A DNA stretch of 64,000 nucleotides from Pseudoalteromonas sp. T1lg88 (lineage in GTDB: Bacteria > Pseudomonadota > Gammaproteobacteria > Enterobacterales > Alteromonadaceae): positions 721,481 through 785,480 of the forward strand of contig NZ_PQCF01000032.1 in NCBI RefSeq assembly GCF_002964765.1, read 5' to 3'. Both the position numbers and the translations under genes were made by a program. Below are positions 51,680 to 62,499 of this stretch, piece by piece (within the stretch, counting starts at the first letter, position 1; each line of letters starts with the position of its first letter). The notes under the pieces are model-generated. The model saw only the letters and a list, made by a program, of their open reading frames with translations, did not search any database and was not told where the DNA came from.

Positions 51680-52972
51680 CTAGGCCCTTTGCTGCGCGCC
51701 GCTGTTGGTTTTGGCCGCCAAGGCCGCGAGCATATCTCTGGTCACCAGCACGATGCCGTTTGTTGATACCCTGAAACCGTTGGCGCGATCCTGCTCGTGA
51801 TCTAGGCCTATGTGTAAGCCCGCCGGTATCTTACAGCTGCGATCGATAATCGCCCTTTTGATCCGGCAATTGCGGTTTACCACAACTCCGGGCAGCACCA
51901 CGGCCTCTTCAATTTCACAGTAAGAATGCACATAGACATTGGAGAACAACAGGGATTTACGCACCCTTGAACCGGAAATAATACAGCCGCCTGAAACCGT
52001 GGAGTCCACCGCCATGCCGCGGCGTTCGTCATCATCGAAGATAAATTTTGCCGGTGGCAGTTGCTCCTGATACGTCCAAATAGGCCAGCTAGGGTCGTAA
52101 AGGTCAAGCTTTGGCTCTGGCGATACCAACTCCATATTCGCCTCCCAGAAAGAGTCCAATGTACCCACATCACGCCAGTAAGGCTGACCAGACATATTCG
52201 GGTCGGTAAAGGGAAAGGCAAATACCTTATGCTGGTCGATAATGGCGGGGATAATGTCATGGCCGAAGTCACGGCCCGAGCCCGAGTTTTGCGCATCCTT
52301 GTGCAACTGCTCAAACAGGAACTCGGTATTAAACACATAGTTACCCATCGAAGCCAAACAGCGACCCGGTTTACCTGGAATTTCATTGGGCACCGGAGGC
52401 TTTTCATCAAAGCGACGAATTTGATTATGTTCATCCACCGTCATCACCCCAAAGGTATTGGCAGCGTCCTGGCTGTCCACCTCGATGCAACACACAGTCA
52501 TATCGGCGCCGGTTTCAACGTGCTTGGCTATCAGTGCGCCGTAGTCCATGCGATAAACATGGTCGCCGGATAAAATCATCACGTAGCGAGGCAGTTCATG
52601 GCGAATAATATCCATGTTCTGGAATACCGCATCGGCGGTGCCACAATACCATTCGTCGCCATAACGCTGCGATGCAGGTAAAATCTCCACCGACTCACCC
52701 AGTTCCTTTTTAAAATGCCCCCAAGCGCGCTGCACATGGCGAATAAGCGAGTGCGACTTATATTGTGTTGCTACCCCCACGCGACGAATACCCGAGTTTA
52801 TGCAGTTTGACAGCGGAAAGTCGATAATTCTGTGTTTGCCGCCAAAATACACCGCAGGCTTGGCGCGCCAGTCGGTTAGCTCGTGCAAACGCGAGCCTCG
52901 GCCACCGGCGAGGATCAGCGCATAGGTATCACGGGTCAGATTACTAATATAGCGATTGGCATAACTGGGCAT
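51680..52972 (-). CDS. glgC: Glucose-1-phosphate adenylyltransferase GlgC
   Basis: 430 residues. It makes ADP-glucose from ATP and glucose-1-phosphate and is the control point of glycogen synthesis. The nucleotide motif [20 protein letters not shown] (about 17-36), [11 protein letters not shown], the [11 protein letters not shown] region and [11 protein letters not shown] (catalytic Asp) are present, and a left-handed beta-helix with many Gly/Ile/Val forms the C-terminal third. It lies one base after glgP. Confidence 0.95.
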   Translation of the reverse strand: MPSYANRYISNLTRDTYALILAGGRGSRLHELTDWRAKPAVYFGGKHRIIDFPLSNCINSGIRRVGVATQYKSHSLIRHVQRAWGHFKKELGESVEILPASQRYGDEWYCGTADAVFQNMDIIRHELPRYVMILSGDHVYRMDYGALIAKHVETGADMTVCCIEVDSQDAANTFGVMTVDEHNQIRRFDEKPPVPNEIPGKPGRCLASMGNYVFNTEFLFEQLHKDAQNSGSGRDFGHDIIPAIIDQHKVFAFPFTDPNMSGQPYWRDVGTLDSFWEANMELVSPEPKLDLYDPSWPIWTYQEQLPPAKFIFDDDERRGMAVDSTVSGGCIISGSRVRKSLLFSNVYVHSYCEIEEAVVLPGVVVNRNCRIKRAIIDRSCKIPAGLHIGLDHEQDRANGFRVSTNGIVLVTRDMLAALAAKTNSGAQQRA

Positions 52973-52973
52973 A

Positions 52974-55463
52974 CTATTCTCCTTGGGGTGTAGTAATCGG
53001 GTTTAGGTGCCAAATCTCTTGGCTGTATTGGGCAATGGTTCGGTCGCTGGAAAACGGGCCGGATGCGGCGGTGTTGAGCACACTCATTTGCGTCCAGCCT
53101 TGGTTATCCTGGTAAGCCTTGGCGACGCGCTCCTGCGCCTGGCAATAATCGGCAAAGTCGTAACAGGTGAGCCAAGGGTCGGTGTCGCTATAGAGCGCCG
53201 CCAGAATCGAGTCGAAAATCCCCGGCTCACAGACATTGAAATGACCGCTTTTCAGCAGCGCCAAAACAGCACTTAAATTCTTATCACCGGCGATAATGTC
53301 GCGTGCATTGTAATTTTTGCGAATGGCATCAACCTGCTCAACCTCGGCGCCGAACACAAAGAAATGCTCGCCGCCAAGGGCTTCGCGCATCTCCACATTG
53401 GCGCCGTCCAGGGTGCCTATGGTAATGGCGCCGTTCATCATAAATTTCATATTGCCGGTGCCGGATGCCTCTTTCCCTGCGGTAGAGATTTGCTCGGACA
53501 GATCCGCCGCCGGACAGATGGTTTCCATGGCGGTAACATTGTAGTTAGGCAAAAATGCCACCCTGAGCCAGGGCTTGGCTTTGGCATCATCATTGATGGT
53601 CGCCGCTACATTGCTGATCAACTTAATAAGCTGCTTGGCCATAAAATATCCCGGCGCCGCCTTACCGCCAATGAGTACGCAACGCGGCACCATATTGTCG
53701 GTATCGCCATCGCAGATGCGCCGATACAGATGAATAACATGAAGGATATTAAGCAGCTGGCGTTTATATTCATGAATACGCTTAACCTGAACGTCAAACA
53801 GCATATTGGCGTCAAATTCCACGCCGCACTGCGACTGCACCAGGGTGCACAGGCGCTGCTTATTGGCTTGCTTAACCTCTTGCCACTGCGCCAGCAACTG
53901 TGGCTCATCGTAATAACGGCGCAGTTTACTGATCTCGCTGAAGTCATCTTGCCAGTGCGCGCCAATCTTACTGGTGATCAGCGCGGCCAATTGCGGGTTA
54001 CAGTGCATCAACCAACGTCTGGGGGTCACACCATTGGTCTTGTTATTGAATTTATGTGGCCATAGCTCATAGAAGTTTTTAAACAGGTTTTGCCTGAGTA
54101 ACTCACTGTGCATCGCCGCAACGCCATTGACCGAGAAGCTGCCAACTATGGCCAGATACGCCATTCGCACCTGCGGCTCTGCGCCCTCCTCGATTAACGA
54201 CATTTCCCTTTGCTTGTCGTTATTGCCGGGCCAACGTTTTGCCACTTCTATTAAGAAACGGGCATTGATTTCATAGATGATCTCAAGCAGGCGCGGTAAT
54301 AGACGGGCAAACAGGGCTACCGACCATTTTTCCAAGGCTTCCGGCAGCAAGGTGTGGTTGGTGTAGGCCATGGTTTGGGTGGTGATGTCCCAGGCCTGCT
54401 GCCAGTCGAGCTCGTGCTCATCAATGAGCAAACGCATCAGCTCGGCCACGGCTATGCTGGGATGGGTGTCATTAAGCTGGAATACGTGATAATCGGCAAA
54501 CTCGGTGAAATCATCGCCGCGGCGCTCAACCCATTGTTTTATTTTGTCCTGCAAGGACGCACTGCAGAGGAAATATTGCTGACGCAGGCGCAATTCCTTG
54601 CCGTTTTCCGAGGCATCATTGGGGTACAGCACCATGGAGATTTGTTCGGCCAGGTTTTTCTTCGCCACCGCCTCGGCATAACCACCGGCATTAAATTCAC
54701 TTAAATCGAATTCATCGGTGGCTTCACTTTTCCACAACCTGAGGGTGTTGACCACATCATTGCCATTGCCGGGCACAGGCACATCATAAGGCACGGCAAA
54801 AACATCATGGGTGTCTACCCACACGCGATGGCTGCGCCCCTTGGCATCCTTAAATACCTCAACATGGCCGAAGAACTTCACCCGCACCGTTTGGTCCGGT
54901 GCCGGCAGCTCCCAGGGGTGGCCCTCATGCAGCCAGTGATCTGGTTGCTCAACCTGATAGCCATTATCCAAACGCTGGTTGAACATGCCATATTCATAGC
55001 GAATGCCATAGCCGGTGACCGGCAGGGCCATGGCCGCACAACTATCGAGAAAACACGCCGCAAGGCGTCCCAGGCCACCATTTCCTAGGCCTGCATCATG
55101 CTCGGCATCGGCGACATGCTCAAGCTCGGCGCAATAATTTGCCAGTGCGGCTCTGACCTCATCGGCCAAATCGAGATTTAAAATGGCGTTATTGAGGCTG
55201 CGACCAATCAGAAATTCCAAGGATAAATAAGACACGCTGCGTTTATCGGCATTATCATTGCGGGTATGGCGCATGCGAGCCACCAATCTATCTCGTATGG
55301 TCAGCGCCAATGCCTGATAGAGATAATGCTGGGATTCGCCGACCTTGTCGCGGCCCAGGGTGTAATGCAGATGCCGGGCAAGATCAACGGCCAGGGTTTG
55401 GCTGTCGAGCAAGGGGGCCTCTTGCCAATCATAGGGTTGGCATTGGGGTGCAGGTTTAGTCAT
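52974..55463 (-). CDS. glgP: Glycogen phosphorylase GlgP
   Basis: 829 residues from ATG 55463, whose ATGA overlaps the glgX stop; the longer start at 55490 would overlap by 31 bp. It releases glucose-1-phosphate from glycogen. The pyridoxal-phosphate site is [20 protein letters not shown] (Lys about residue 672), and [19 protein letters not shown] lies near residue 110. The 829-residue length fits bacterial family GT35. Confidence 0.95.
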   Translation of the reverse strand: MTKPAPQCQPYDWQEAPLLDSQTLAVDLARHLHYTLGRDKVGESQHYLYQALALTIRDRLVARMRHTRNDNADKRSVSYLSLEFLIGRSLNNAILNLDLADEVRAALANYCAELEHVADAEHDAGLGNGGLGRLAACFLDSCAAMALPVTGYGIRYEYGMFNQRLDNGYQVEQPDHWLHEGHPWELPAPDQTVRVKFFGHVEVFKDAKGRSHRVWVDTHDVFAVPYDVPVPGNGNDVVNTLRLWKSEATDEFDLSEFNAGGYAEAVAKKNLAEQISMVLYPNDASENGKELRLRQQYFLCSASLQDKIKQWVERRGDDFTEFADYHVFQLNDTHPSIAVAELMRLLIDEHELDWQQAWDITTQTMAYTNHTLLPEALEKWSVALFARLLPRLLEIIYEINARFLIEVAKRWPGNNDKQREMSLIEEGAEPQVRMAYLAIVGSFSVNGVAAMHSELLRQNLFKNFYELWPHKFNNKTNGVTPRRWLMHCNPQLAALITSKIGAHWQDDFSEISKLRRYYDEPQLLAQWQEVKQANKQRLCTLVQSQCGVEFDANMLFDVQVKRIHEYKRQLLNILHVIHLYRRICDGDTDNMVPRCVLIGGKAAPGYFMAKQLIKLISNVAATINDDAKAKPWLRVAFLPNYNVTAMETICPAADLSEQISTAGKEASGTGNMKFMMNGAITIGTLDGANVEMREALGGEHFFVFGAEVEQVDAIRKNYNARDIIAGDKNLSAVLALLKSGHFNVCEPGIFDSILAALYSDTDPWLTCYDFADYCQAQERVAKAYQDNQGWTQMSVLNTAASGPFSSDRTIAQYSQEIWHLNPITTPQGE

Positions 55464-57562
55464 GCTGAAGGTCTCACTATTTGCGGCCATGGAATATTGC
55501 TAAACACCCAGCTGGAGCCGGGGCTTAAGGTAAATTTGTCGCCTTGATGCATTGCTGGCATGGCGCTGCCGTAACCCTGGGTATCACAGTCACTGCTGAG
55601 CACGCAGTGCCAACGCCCGCGCTCCTCCGTAAGCGCCTCTGTGCACAAGCCCAAGGGCGGCAAACACAACTCACACTCGCTGCCACCACGGTGCAACACT
55701 AAGGTCAGACACTGCTGGCGATCATTGTCGATCAGGGTGTAGATCAGGGTATGCAAACTGGTATCGTGCCAATCCTGGGTTTGCATCTGGCGGCCATCGG
55801 GACGATACCAAAGCACAGTAAAGCGGGGATCATCCGGATGGATATGCCTGTCGAGCGTAAAAATGGCGAAGTAGCGGCGCACCGTCAGTAGTTCGCTGAT
55901 AAAACTCGCCAAGGGATGATGGCTGTTGTAATCGTGCCAGGCCAGCCAGCTAATGGCGTTGTCCTGACAGTAAGCATTATTGTTACCGCCCTGAGTATGG
56001 CCCAGCTCACTGCCGGCGCTGAGCATGGGCACGCCCTTAGAAAGTAAGAGGCTAAGCAGCAGGTTCTTTTGTGCCTTAAGGCGGCGTGCCTTGATTTGCG
56101 GGTCCTGGCTATGACCTTCAACACCATAATTACAGCTGTAGTTGGCACTGTGGCCATCACGGTTATGCTCGCCATTAGCCTGATTATGTTTGTGTTCATA
56201 ACTGACCAAGTCGGCCAGGGTAAAACCGTCGTGACTGACGACAAAATTAATGCTGCTGCTCGGGGGACGATTGACGAAAATATCCGCCGAGCCATGCAGG
56301 CGTTTGGCCAGCAGCCCCAGCATATCCGCATCGCCGCGCCAAAAGCGGCGAACCACATCGCGGTACTGATCGTTCCATTCCCGCCAGGGCGGCGCAAAAG
56401 CACCGAGCTGATAGCCACCCGGGCCTATATCCCAGGGCTCAGCAATCACCTTGGCACGGCGCAATACAGGGTCTTGAGCTAGACATTGAAAGAAACTGTG
56501 GGCGGCTTTAAACCCCCGTTTATCGCGACCAAGAATGGGCGCTAAATCAAAGCGAAAACCATCAACACCGAGCACCTGATACCAGTATCGCAGGCTATCG
56601 AGCACCAATTGCAAGGTTTGCGGGCGCTCCAGCGCCAGGGTGTTGCCACAGCCGGTGTCATTAATGTATTGACCCTCAGCATCAAGACGGTAGTACACCT
56701 GATTATCAAAACCGCGAAAATGGCAACAAGGTCCGAGTAAGGCGCCTTCACTACTGTGGTTGTAAACCACATCGACTATCACCTCCAGTCCATGGCGATG
56801 CAAGGTGGCAACCATTTCAGTAAACTCATGCGTGGGATTATCCAGGGCATACCCCTTATGGGGCGCAAAATAGCTTAAGGTGTTGTAACCCCAATAATTG
56901 CTCAGCTCCAAGGGCGCTAAAAATGGCTCGCTAATAAACTGCTGCACCGGCATCAGCTCAACAGAGGTGACGCCAAGCGCCTTTATATGCTCGATAAAGG
57001 CATCTTCGCTCAGAGCCGAAAAGGTGCCCCTTTTGGCGGCGCTGATACCCGGGTGACGCGCTGACCAGCCCTTAACATGGCACTCATAAATAACGGTTTG
57101 CGACCAAGGGATCTGCGGTCGCTTCCCGGCATAGGGAGTTCCCTGAAAGACCTTGGATTTAGGCATAAGATGAGCGTTATCCAAAGGACATAACACCCCC
57201 TGCTCGTCTATGGCACGATGGCGCACACTGGGCTGAAACTCGCCATAAAGCGCGTAGCTATAGGGGTCGATAAGGAGTTTATTGGCGTTATAGAGTTGCC
57301 CCTTGTGGGGCGCAAATGGGCCATGAACCCGGTAACCGTAGAGCTGACCTTCATAAATCCCATCGATTTGCACGCACCAAAGTCCGGCTTCACCGCGATA
57401 CAGCTCCACCCGAGCCACTTCGCTATGGCCGGAATTATCATACAGGCACAGGGACACAGACTCGGCATGCTCGGCAAAGACGCAGAAATTCACGCCTTCG
57501 GCGTTGACCGAGGCGCCCAAGATATCTGTGTTGCCGTTACGGGTTAGCCACTGCATCCGCAT
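55460..57562 (-). CDS. glgX: Glycogen debranching enzyme GlgX
   Basis: 700 residues of the GH13 isoamylase type. An N-terminal CBM48-like domain (about 10-100) is followed by the catalytic barrel: DVVYNHS, DGFRFDLAPIL (nucleophile Asp about 334), VIAEPWDIG (acid Glu about 372) and FVSHDGFTLADL. It hydrolyses alpha-1,6 links of the short limit dextrin branches left by GlgP, which it is coupled to by overlap. It overlaps glgB by 26 bp. Confidence 0.93.
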   Translation of the reverse strand: MRMQWLTRNGNTDILGASVNAEGVNFCVFAEHAESVSLCLYDNSGHSEVARVELYRGEAGLWCVQIDGIYEGQLYGYRVHGPFAPHKGQLYNANKLLIDPYSYALYGEFQPSVRHRAIDEQGVLCPLDNAHLMPKSKVFQGTPYAGKRPQIPWSQTVIYECHVKGWSARHPGISAAKRGTFSALSEDAFIEHIKALGVTSVELMPVQQFISEPFLAPLELSNYWGYNTLSYFAPHKGYALDNPTHEFTEMVATLHRHGLEVIVDVVYNHSSEGALLGPCCHFRGFDNQVYYRLDAEGQYINDTGCGNTLALERPQTLQLVLDSLRYWYQVLGVDGFRFDLAPILGRDKRGFKAAHSFFQCLAQDPVLRRAKVIAEPWDIGPGGYQLGAFAPPWREWNDQYRDVVRRFWRGDADMLGLLAKRLHGSADIFVNRPPSSSINFVVSHDGFTLADLVSYEHKHNQANGEHNRDGHSANYSCNYGVEGHSQDPQIKARRLKAQKNLLLSLLLSKGVPMLSAGSELGHTQGGNNNAYCQDNAISWLAWHDYNSHHPLASFISELLTVRRYFAIFTLDRHIHPDDPRFTVLWYRPDGRQMQTQDWHDTSLHTLIYTLIDNDRQQCLTLVLHRGGSECELCLPPLGLCTEALTEERGRWHCVLSSDCDTQGYGSAMPAMHQGDKFTLSPGSSWVFSNIPWPQIVRPSA

Positions 57563-59771
57563 CGCACTCCCACAACAAATAAATGCTGGCCAGCGGTCCC
57601 AGGCTTAATTGCAGCGAATAAGACTCCTGCAACCAGGGCACGGGCTCGGCCTCAATAAACGTATTTTCATCCTCAATAACGGCTACACCACTGCCGTCAT
57701 AGGCTTGGTCGTCGCTGTTAAGTAACACCCTGTATTTGCCCGCTGCAGGCACGGGTAAGCGAAAATCATGGTGCACCTGAGGAGTAAAGTTATGCACGCA
57801 AATCACCTTTTGGCCGCCATCCTTAGCCGTGCGCACAAAGCTGAAAATACTGTGGGCACTGTTATCGCCATCAAGCCAGGTAAAGCCGCTGGGGTCGCGG
57901 TCGTTATCATGCAAGGCCCGGTATTGGCGATACACCAGGTTTAAATCACGCACCCAGTCCTGGATACCTTGATGACTGGCGTGCACCAGTAAATCCCATT
58001 GCAAGGAATTGTCATGGCTCCACTCGTCATGCTGAGCAAACTCACCGCCCATAAAGAGAAGTTTTTTACCCGGGTGAGCCCACATAAAGCCGTAATAGGC
58101 GCGCAGGTTAGCGAATTTCTGCCACAGATCACCGGGCATCTTATGTAACAACGAGCCTTTGCCGTGTACCACCTCGTCGTGGCTCAGCGGCAAAATAAAG
58201 TTTTCGCTAAAGGCATAGACCAGCGAGAAGGTCATTTCATGGTGATGATATTGGCGATAGATGGGGTCAAGCTGCATATATTTGAGCGAGTCGTTCATCC
58301 AGCCCATATTCCATTTATAACCAAAACCCAGGCCTCCATGCTCTACGCTGTTAGTGACCCCGGGCCAGGCGGTGGACTCTTCCGCCACCATCATGATCCC
58401 CTGATTGCGGGCATAGCAAACGCTGTTGATCTGCTGCAAACAATCTATGGCGCCGAGGTTTTCGCGACCACCAAATTTATTCGCCAGCCATTGACCGTTT
58501 TGCCGGCTGTAATCTAGGTATAGCATGGAAGCGACGGCATCTACACGCAGGCCATCCACGGCAAATTGCTCCAGCCAGTAAGTGGCATTTGACACCAAGA
58601 AGCTACGCACCTCCTGGCGGTCATAATTGTAAATATAGGTGTGCCAATCAGGATGGAAGCCTTGGCGGGTATCCGCATGCTCATACAAGTGCGTGCCGTC
58701 AAAACGAGCCAGACCATGGCTGTCACCGGGAAAGTGACCGGGCACCCAGTCGAGCAGCAGGCCGATACCCGCAGCGCGGCACTGGGCACAAAAGTAAGCA
58801 AAGTCCTCGGCACTGCCAAAGCGCGCACTCGGTGCAAACAGGCCTATACCCTGATAGCCCCAGGAGCCGTCGAAGGGATATTCGCTGATCGGCATCAATT
58901 GAATATGGGTAAAGCCCATTTCTTCTACATAGGGCAGCAACTGCTCCGCCAGTTGACGATAGGTTAAATACTCATTGTTTTCGCCGCGGCGCCAGGAGCC
59001 CAGGTGCACCTCATAGATGCTAATGGCCGCATCAATGGCATTGCGCTCGCTGCGCTGCTGATAATAATCTGGGCTGAGCGGCACAAGTGTTGGTATTTGC
59101 GCAACTACCGAGGCGGTGGCCGGCGGTTTTTCCATGGCCAGCGCATAAGGGTCGGCTTTTACCAGGTGCTCGCCCAGCGCGCTGTAAATGGAGAATTTAT
59201 AACAGCTGCCCACTGGCACTGAGGGAATAAAAATGGCCCATACGCCGCTGTCATCAACACGGCTTAAGGGGTGTTGACGCTTATCCCAATGGTTAAAATC
59301 GCCAATCACGCTGACCGCCTGAGCATTAGGTGCCCAGACACTAAAGCGTACGCCACTAATTCCGTCGATATCCATGGGGTGCGCGCCTAAATGACGCTGC
59401 GCCTGCTGCTCTTGGCCCTGGCGAAAGTAAAAAAGGTTGGCGGCACTCAATCCCAGCCCCAGGCTAAACACATCCGCTTCCTGGCGCTCTAAATGCGGGT
59501 AACGTACTTGCAGCTCATAAGGTTCGAATTGCGCCTGGCTGGGCGCCAAAAACAGATCCGAATCGCCATAACGCTGCGCCTGAATTGTGCCCGATGCACT
59601 CACCACAGCCACAGATTCGGCGCCGGGTTTATAGGCAAGGATAAACCAGGCACCCTCGATACACTGATGACCCAATAGCTGGCGAGGCTCGCCCACTTTA
59701 GCCTGCTCAAGGGCCGCGAGGGCTGCATCTAAATTAACCGGAAACTCTACTTTTTTTGCGCTACGTGCCAT
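57537..59771 (-). CDS. glgB: 1,4-alpha-glucan branching enzyme GlgB
   Basis: 744 residues. It forms alpha-1,6 branches. An N-terminal beta-domain of about 120 residues precedes CBM48 (about 135-230) and the GH13 domain: DWVPGHFP, DGLRVDAVASMLYLDYSR (Asp about 410), MMVAEESTAWPGVT (Glu about 462) and LSHDEVVHGKGS (about 530). A C-terminal beta domain follows. Its start overlaps the end of malQ by 11 bp. Confidence 0.95.
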   Translation of the reverse strand: MARSAKKVEFPVNLDAALAALEQAKVGEPRQLLGHQCIEGAWFILAYKPGAESVAVVSASGTIQAQRYGDSDLFLAPSQAQFEPYELQVRYPHLERQEADVFSLGLGLSAANLFYFRQGQEQQAQRHLGAHPMDIDGISGVRFSVWAPNAQAVSVIGDFNHWDKRQHPLSRVDDSGVWAIFIPSVPVGSCYKFSIYSALGEHLVKADPYALAMEKPPATASVVAQIPTLVPLSPDYYQQRSERNAIDAAISIYEVHLGSWRRGENNEYLTYRQLAEQLLPYVEEMGFTHIQLMPISEYPFDGSWGYQGIGLFAPSARFGSAEDFAYFCAQCRAAGIGLLLDWVPGHFPGDSHGLARFDGTHLYEHADTRQGFHPDWHTYIYNYDRQEVRSFLVSNATYWLEQFAVDGLRVDAVASMLYLDYSRQNGQWLANKFGGRENLGAIDCLQQINSVCYARNQGIMMVAEESTAWPGVTNSVEHGGLGFGYKWNMGWMNDSLKYMQLDPIYRQYHHHEMTFSLVYAFSENFILPLSHDEVVHGKGSLLHKMPGDLWQKFANLRAYYGFMWAHPGKKLLFMGGEFAQHDEWSHDNSLQWDLLVHASHQGIQDWVRDLNLVYRQYRALHDNDRDPSGFTWLDGDNSAHSIFSFVRTAKDGGQKVICVHNFTPQVHHDFRLPVPAAGKYRVLLNSDDQAYDGSGVAVIEDENTFIEAEPVPWLQESYSLQLSLGPLASIYLLWECDADAVANP

Positions 59772-61794
59772 TTCTAGTTCTACCTAATTGCTGAAGAAGG
59801 GACGCCCGACGCGCCAAAATCGCACCGCCCGGGGTGCTTAGTTGTCGCCGCCAATTGGGATATTGAGTATGGGTGCCGGGAACATTAACCGCCACCTGCT
59901 GGTTATCCAGGTCGTCCAGTTGCAGGGTCAGCAAGCGGCTAGGCCCTTTGGCCAACACCCGACACAAGGCCGCATATACTTCCTCACTTGTGGATTCTTG
60001 ACTGTGAACCTGGTTATGCTTAGCGAGCAGCGCTAATAACTGCTCACGCAGCAGCTGCCTTTGGCGATATAAATCTTGTACTTGCTCTTCACTAACGAGC
60101 TGCAGTTTTTGCGCCTGTTCGATATCACCACCTTGCCACCAGGCGGCGAAGGGCGGCAAATCGTGATTGCTTATCATCAGCAAGGTCTGCTCGGGCAAAT
60201 GCTCAGGCGCCCAAAAGCCATGCTGGTCGCGACAAAAATAGAAGACGGTATTGGTAAGCACTTGCGATTGGGCCAGCGCTGTTTGCACCTGCGGCGGTAC
60301 CACGCCCAGGTCTTCGCCAATCACAGCGCAGCGATAGTGATGACTGAGGATTTTCACCGCCGCCAGCAACTCTTCAAAGGGGTAATACACATAGCAGCCC
60401 TGTTGCTCGCCCTCTTTTCCTGCTTGCTCTGACAGGCACCACCATAAACGACGCAGCGCCATCACATGGTCGATACGCAGCGCCCCAACATCGCGCATAT
60501 TGGCGCCAAGCAGGCTTTTAAAGTAGCCAAAGTGCTCCCTTGCCATGCGTTTGGGATGAAGTGCGGGCATGCCCCAGTTTTGTCCATGACGGGCAAAGGG
60601 ATCCGGCGGCGCGCCTATCTCGGCGCCCTGAGTAAAGTGCGATTGATACTGGCGATATTCGCCGCTAGCGCGCGTAACACCCACGGCCAAGTCGTTAATA
60701 AGCCCTATGCGCATGCCGCTGGTGATGGCCAGTTGCTGGCAATGTTTGCGTTGCAACCAGGCCTGCCACTGCCAATATTCATCCTGTTCACTGCTGTCGG
60801 TTGGCAAGGTATCCAGAGCATCGCGCTGGGCGTATTGAAAATGCTTAAAGGCGCTGCGACGCTCATCACAGGCGGATGCACAAAAATTCGTATAGAGACG
60901 CTGTAGCAAGGGCCATTTCAAGGCATACACCTGCTCGTAATCGAGCCAGGTGGCACTAGCAAGGCTTTGATATTGTTCATGCGCCTCGCTCAAGGCTTGG
61001 CGAAGCCCTTGATCGCAATCTTCACTGAGTTCGATACTGATATAAAGGGGGTGTAATAACAACCGACTCACAGGGCTATAAGGGCTGGCGGCCTTTGCGT
61101 CTTTGGTGTCGAGCAGGTGTAACGGGTTGAGCAGCAAATAATCTATCCCCTGCTCTGCGGCGGCAACAACTATGGCGGCTAAATCAGAAAAGTCGCCGAT
61201 GCCGACACCGCGCTCGCTTGTCAGGGTATACAGACCAAAGGACAAACCCAGCAGCTTTGGCGCCGCCACATTTGTGGACTTTGTAAAACAAGGAACCTGA
61301 TAGCTGTTTGTGGGCACCCACCATAATTGGGTATCTGCAACTTGCTCGCCTATTGTCACCTGGGCATCATAAAACCCGGGTGCGAGCCAGTTTTGCGGCA
61401 AGCTAAAGGCCAGTTGCACATAAATCTCATGGTCGAGGCAATAGTCGCCGACAATCTCACCCTTGGCCAATGACCAATCCAGGTGTTTGTCGCTGTCGCT
61501 TAACAGCAAATGCACACTCGCCTGGTTGTCTTGATACAAAGACTGAGGCAACCGCACCAAAAGGCGCGGCCGCTGCTCATGCACCAGGCTGGTGTTATCT
61601 ACCAATTGCAGCCAAGGCGCGGCGTCCAAGCGAAAATTAAGCTCGGCCAGCGCCGCTAAATCCGCGCCGTCCACACCCATGGCCGTCAGGGCTTGGCTGC
61701 GCACCGCATCACTAAAGCGCAGCAACTCGCCTTCATAGCTATGGTATTCATAGCCAACACCCATGAGGTAACAGGCTTGCGCGAAGACATCCAC
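59761..61794 (-). CDS. malQ: 4-alpha-glucanotransferase MalQ (amylomaltase)
   Basis: 677 residues, GH77. It disproportionates maltodextrins, recycling short chains into longer ones. Motifs: LRIDHVMALRRLWWC (nucleophile Asp), CAVIGEDLGVVPP (Glu) and MISNHDLPPFAAWWQG (Asp), all in the last 40 per cent. An N-terminal extension of about 140 residues carries a beta-sandwich, as in E. coli MalQ. Placement in the glg operon rather than with mal genes points to a glycogen-recycling role. Confidence 0.93.
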   Translation of the reverse strand: MDVFAQACYLMGVGYEYHSYEGELLRFSDAVRSQALTAMGVDGADLAALAELNFRLDAAPWLQLVDNTSLVHEQRPRLLVRLPQSLYQDNQASVHLLLSDSDKHLDWSLAKGEIVGDYCLDHEIYVQLAFSLPQNWLAPGFYDAQVTIGEQVADTQLWWVPTNSYQVPCFTKSTNVAAPKLLGLSFGLYTLTSERGVGIGDFSDLAAIVVAAAEQGIDYLLLNPLHLLDTKDAKAASPYSPVSRLLLHPLYISIELSEDCDQGLRQALSEAHEQYQSLASATWLDYEQVYALKWPLLQRLYTNFCASACDERRSAFKHFQYAQRDALDTLPTDSSEQDEYWQWQAWLQRKHCQQLAITSGMRIGLINDLAVGVTRASGEYRQYQSHFTQGAEIGAPPDPFARHGQNWGMPALHPKRMAREHFGYFKSLLGANMRDVGALRIDHVMALRRLWWCLSEQAGKEGEQQGCYVYYPFEELLAAVKILSHHYRCAVIGEDLGVVPPQVQTALAQSQVLTNTVFYFCRDQHGFWAPEHLPEQTLLMISNHDLPPFAAWWQGGDIEQAQKLQLVSEEQVQDLYRQRQLLREQLLALLAKHNQVHSQESTSEEVYAALCRVLAKGPSRLLTLQLDDLDNQQVAVNVPGTHTQYPNWRRQLSTPGGAILARRASLLQQLGRTRNGT

Positions 61795-61798
61795 GGCA

Positions 61799-62098
61799 CT
61801 AACCTAAGTAAGTCGAAACAACGCTATTGTCAGTGCCAAAATCATTGGCAACATAGGCATCGGCCTGATGGTCGTTATCCCACTGCTCGTCGTTGATCAA
61901 ATAGCGAAAGTGAAACTCGCTGTTTTTCGGTAAGCGCAGCTTGGTACGAAATAACTGATCCTTCTTCGAATATTGCATCGCCAGCGGTTGCCACTGATTA
62001 AACTCGGCGACTAAGGCCACAGCTTCGGCATCCGGATGCATATATTCAAAGGTGACTTCTGCTTCTTCTTTGGTTTTAAAAAAACGTTTTTTTAGCAT
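61799..62098 (-). CDS. Stand-alone CBM48 (glycogen-binding, AMPK-beta-like) protein
   Basis: 99 residues that appear to be only a CBM48/isoamylase N-terminal domain: EVTFEYMHPDAEAVALVAEF, NQWQPLAMQY, then FHFRYLINDEQWDNDHQADA. The pattern of a Trp before a YxF-RYLID hairpin is the glycan-binding face of AMPK-beta-like domains. Similar small proteins occur next to glg genes in other Alteromonadales. It is the first gene of the operon, four bases before malQ, and may target or regulate the enzymes on glycogen. GGAG precedes ATG 62098. Confidence 0.8.
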   Translation of the reverse strand: MLKKRFFKTKEEAEVTFEYMHPDAEAVALVAEFNQWQPLAMQYSKKDQLFRTKLRLPKNSEFHFRYLINDEQWDNDHQADAYVANDFGTDNSVVSTYLG

Positions 62099-62499
62099 AG
62101 CTGGGCTCCAAATAAGGTTGAATATTCGATCGCCACATCAATGTGCCATGGGTACTGCTAAGCAAATCGGTGTGTTTTGCAAAGTTTGAATTAGGCTAGC
62201 AGCCTAATATGGACGCTTTATTACAGTGCAAGCCGAGCGCCAAAATAGTGCAATTTTGGTTGTTAACCCCGAATTTACTACGTCCTAGCAGATCCATCGC
62301 ATAAACAATGCCAACTGTTAGCAAGCGCAGAACACCTTTGTTAGATAAATGTACACAAAATGTGTTTTAGCCCCGTAGATAGCATTTAAAAGCAAGGTGG
62401 GTAAAAAGCTAACTCTCTGTGCGTTAAGTGAAAATTCATTTATACTACAAATTCTCATCCTAAATCATGACCCTGTGCTAGGCTTAAAGGTGAATCAAA
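62099..62499. other. Intergenic region (401 bp), divergent promoters
   Basis: Holds the leaders of the glycogen operon (left) and the transglycosylase gene (right). A 19-bp inverted repeat is listed separately. Another imperfect dyad (ACACAAAATGTGT) lies around 62352-62364. I see no ORF and no clear sigma70 match close to the glg start. Confidence 0.6.
62190..62208. promoter_or_regulatory. Inverted repeat upstream of the glycogen operon, candidate operator
   Basis: ATTAGGCT and AGCCTAAT form a perfect eight-base dyad around AGC, about 92 bp before the first glycogen gene. Confidence 0.45.
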
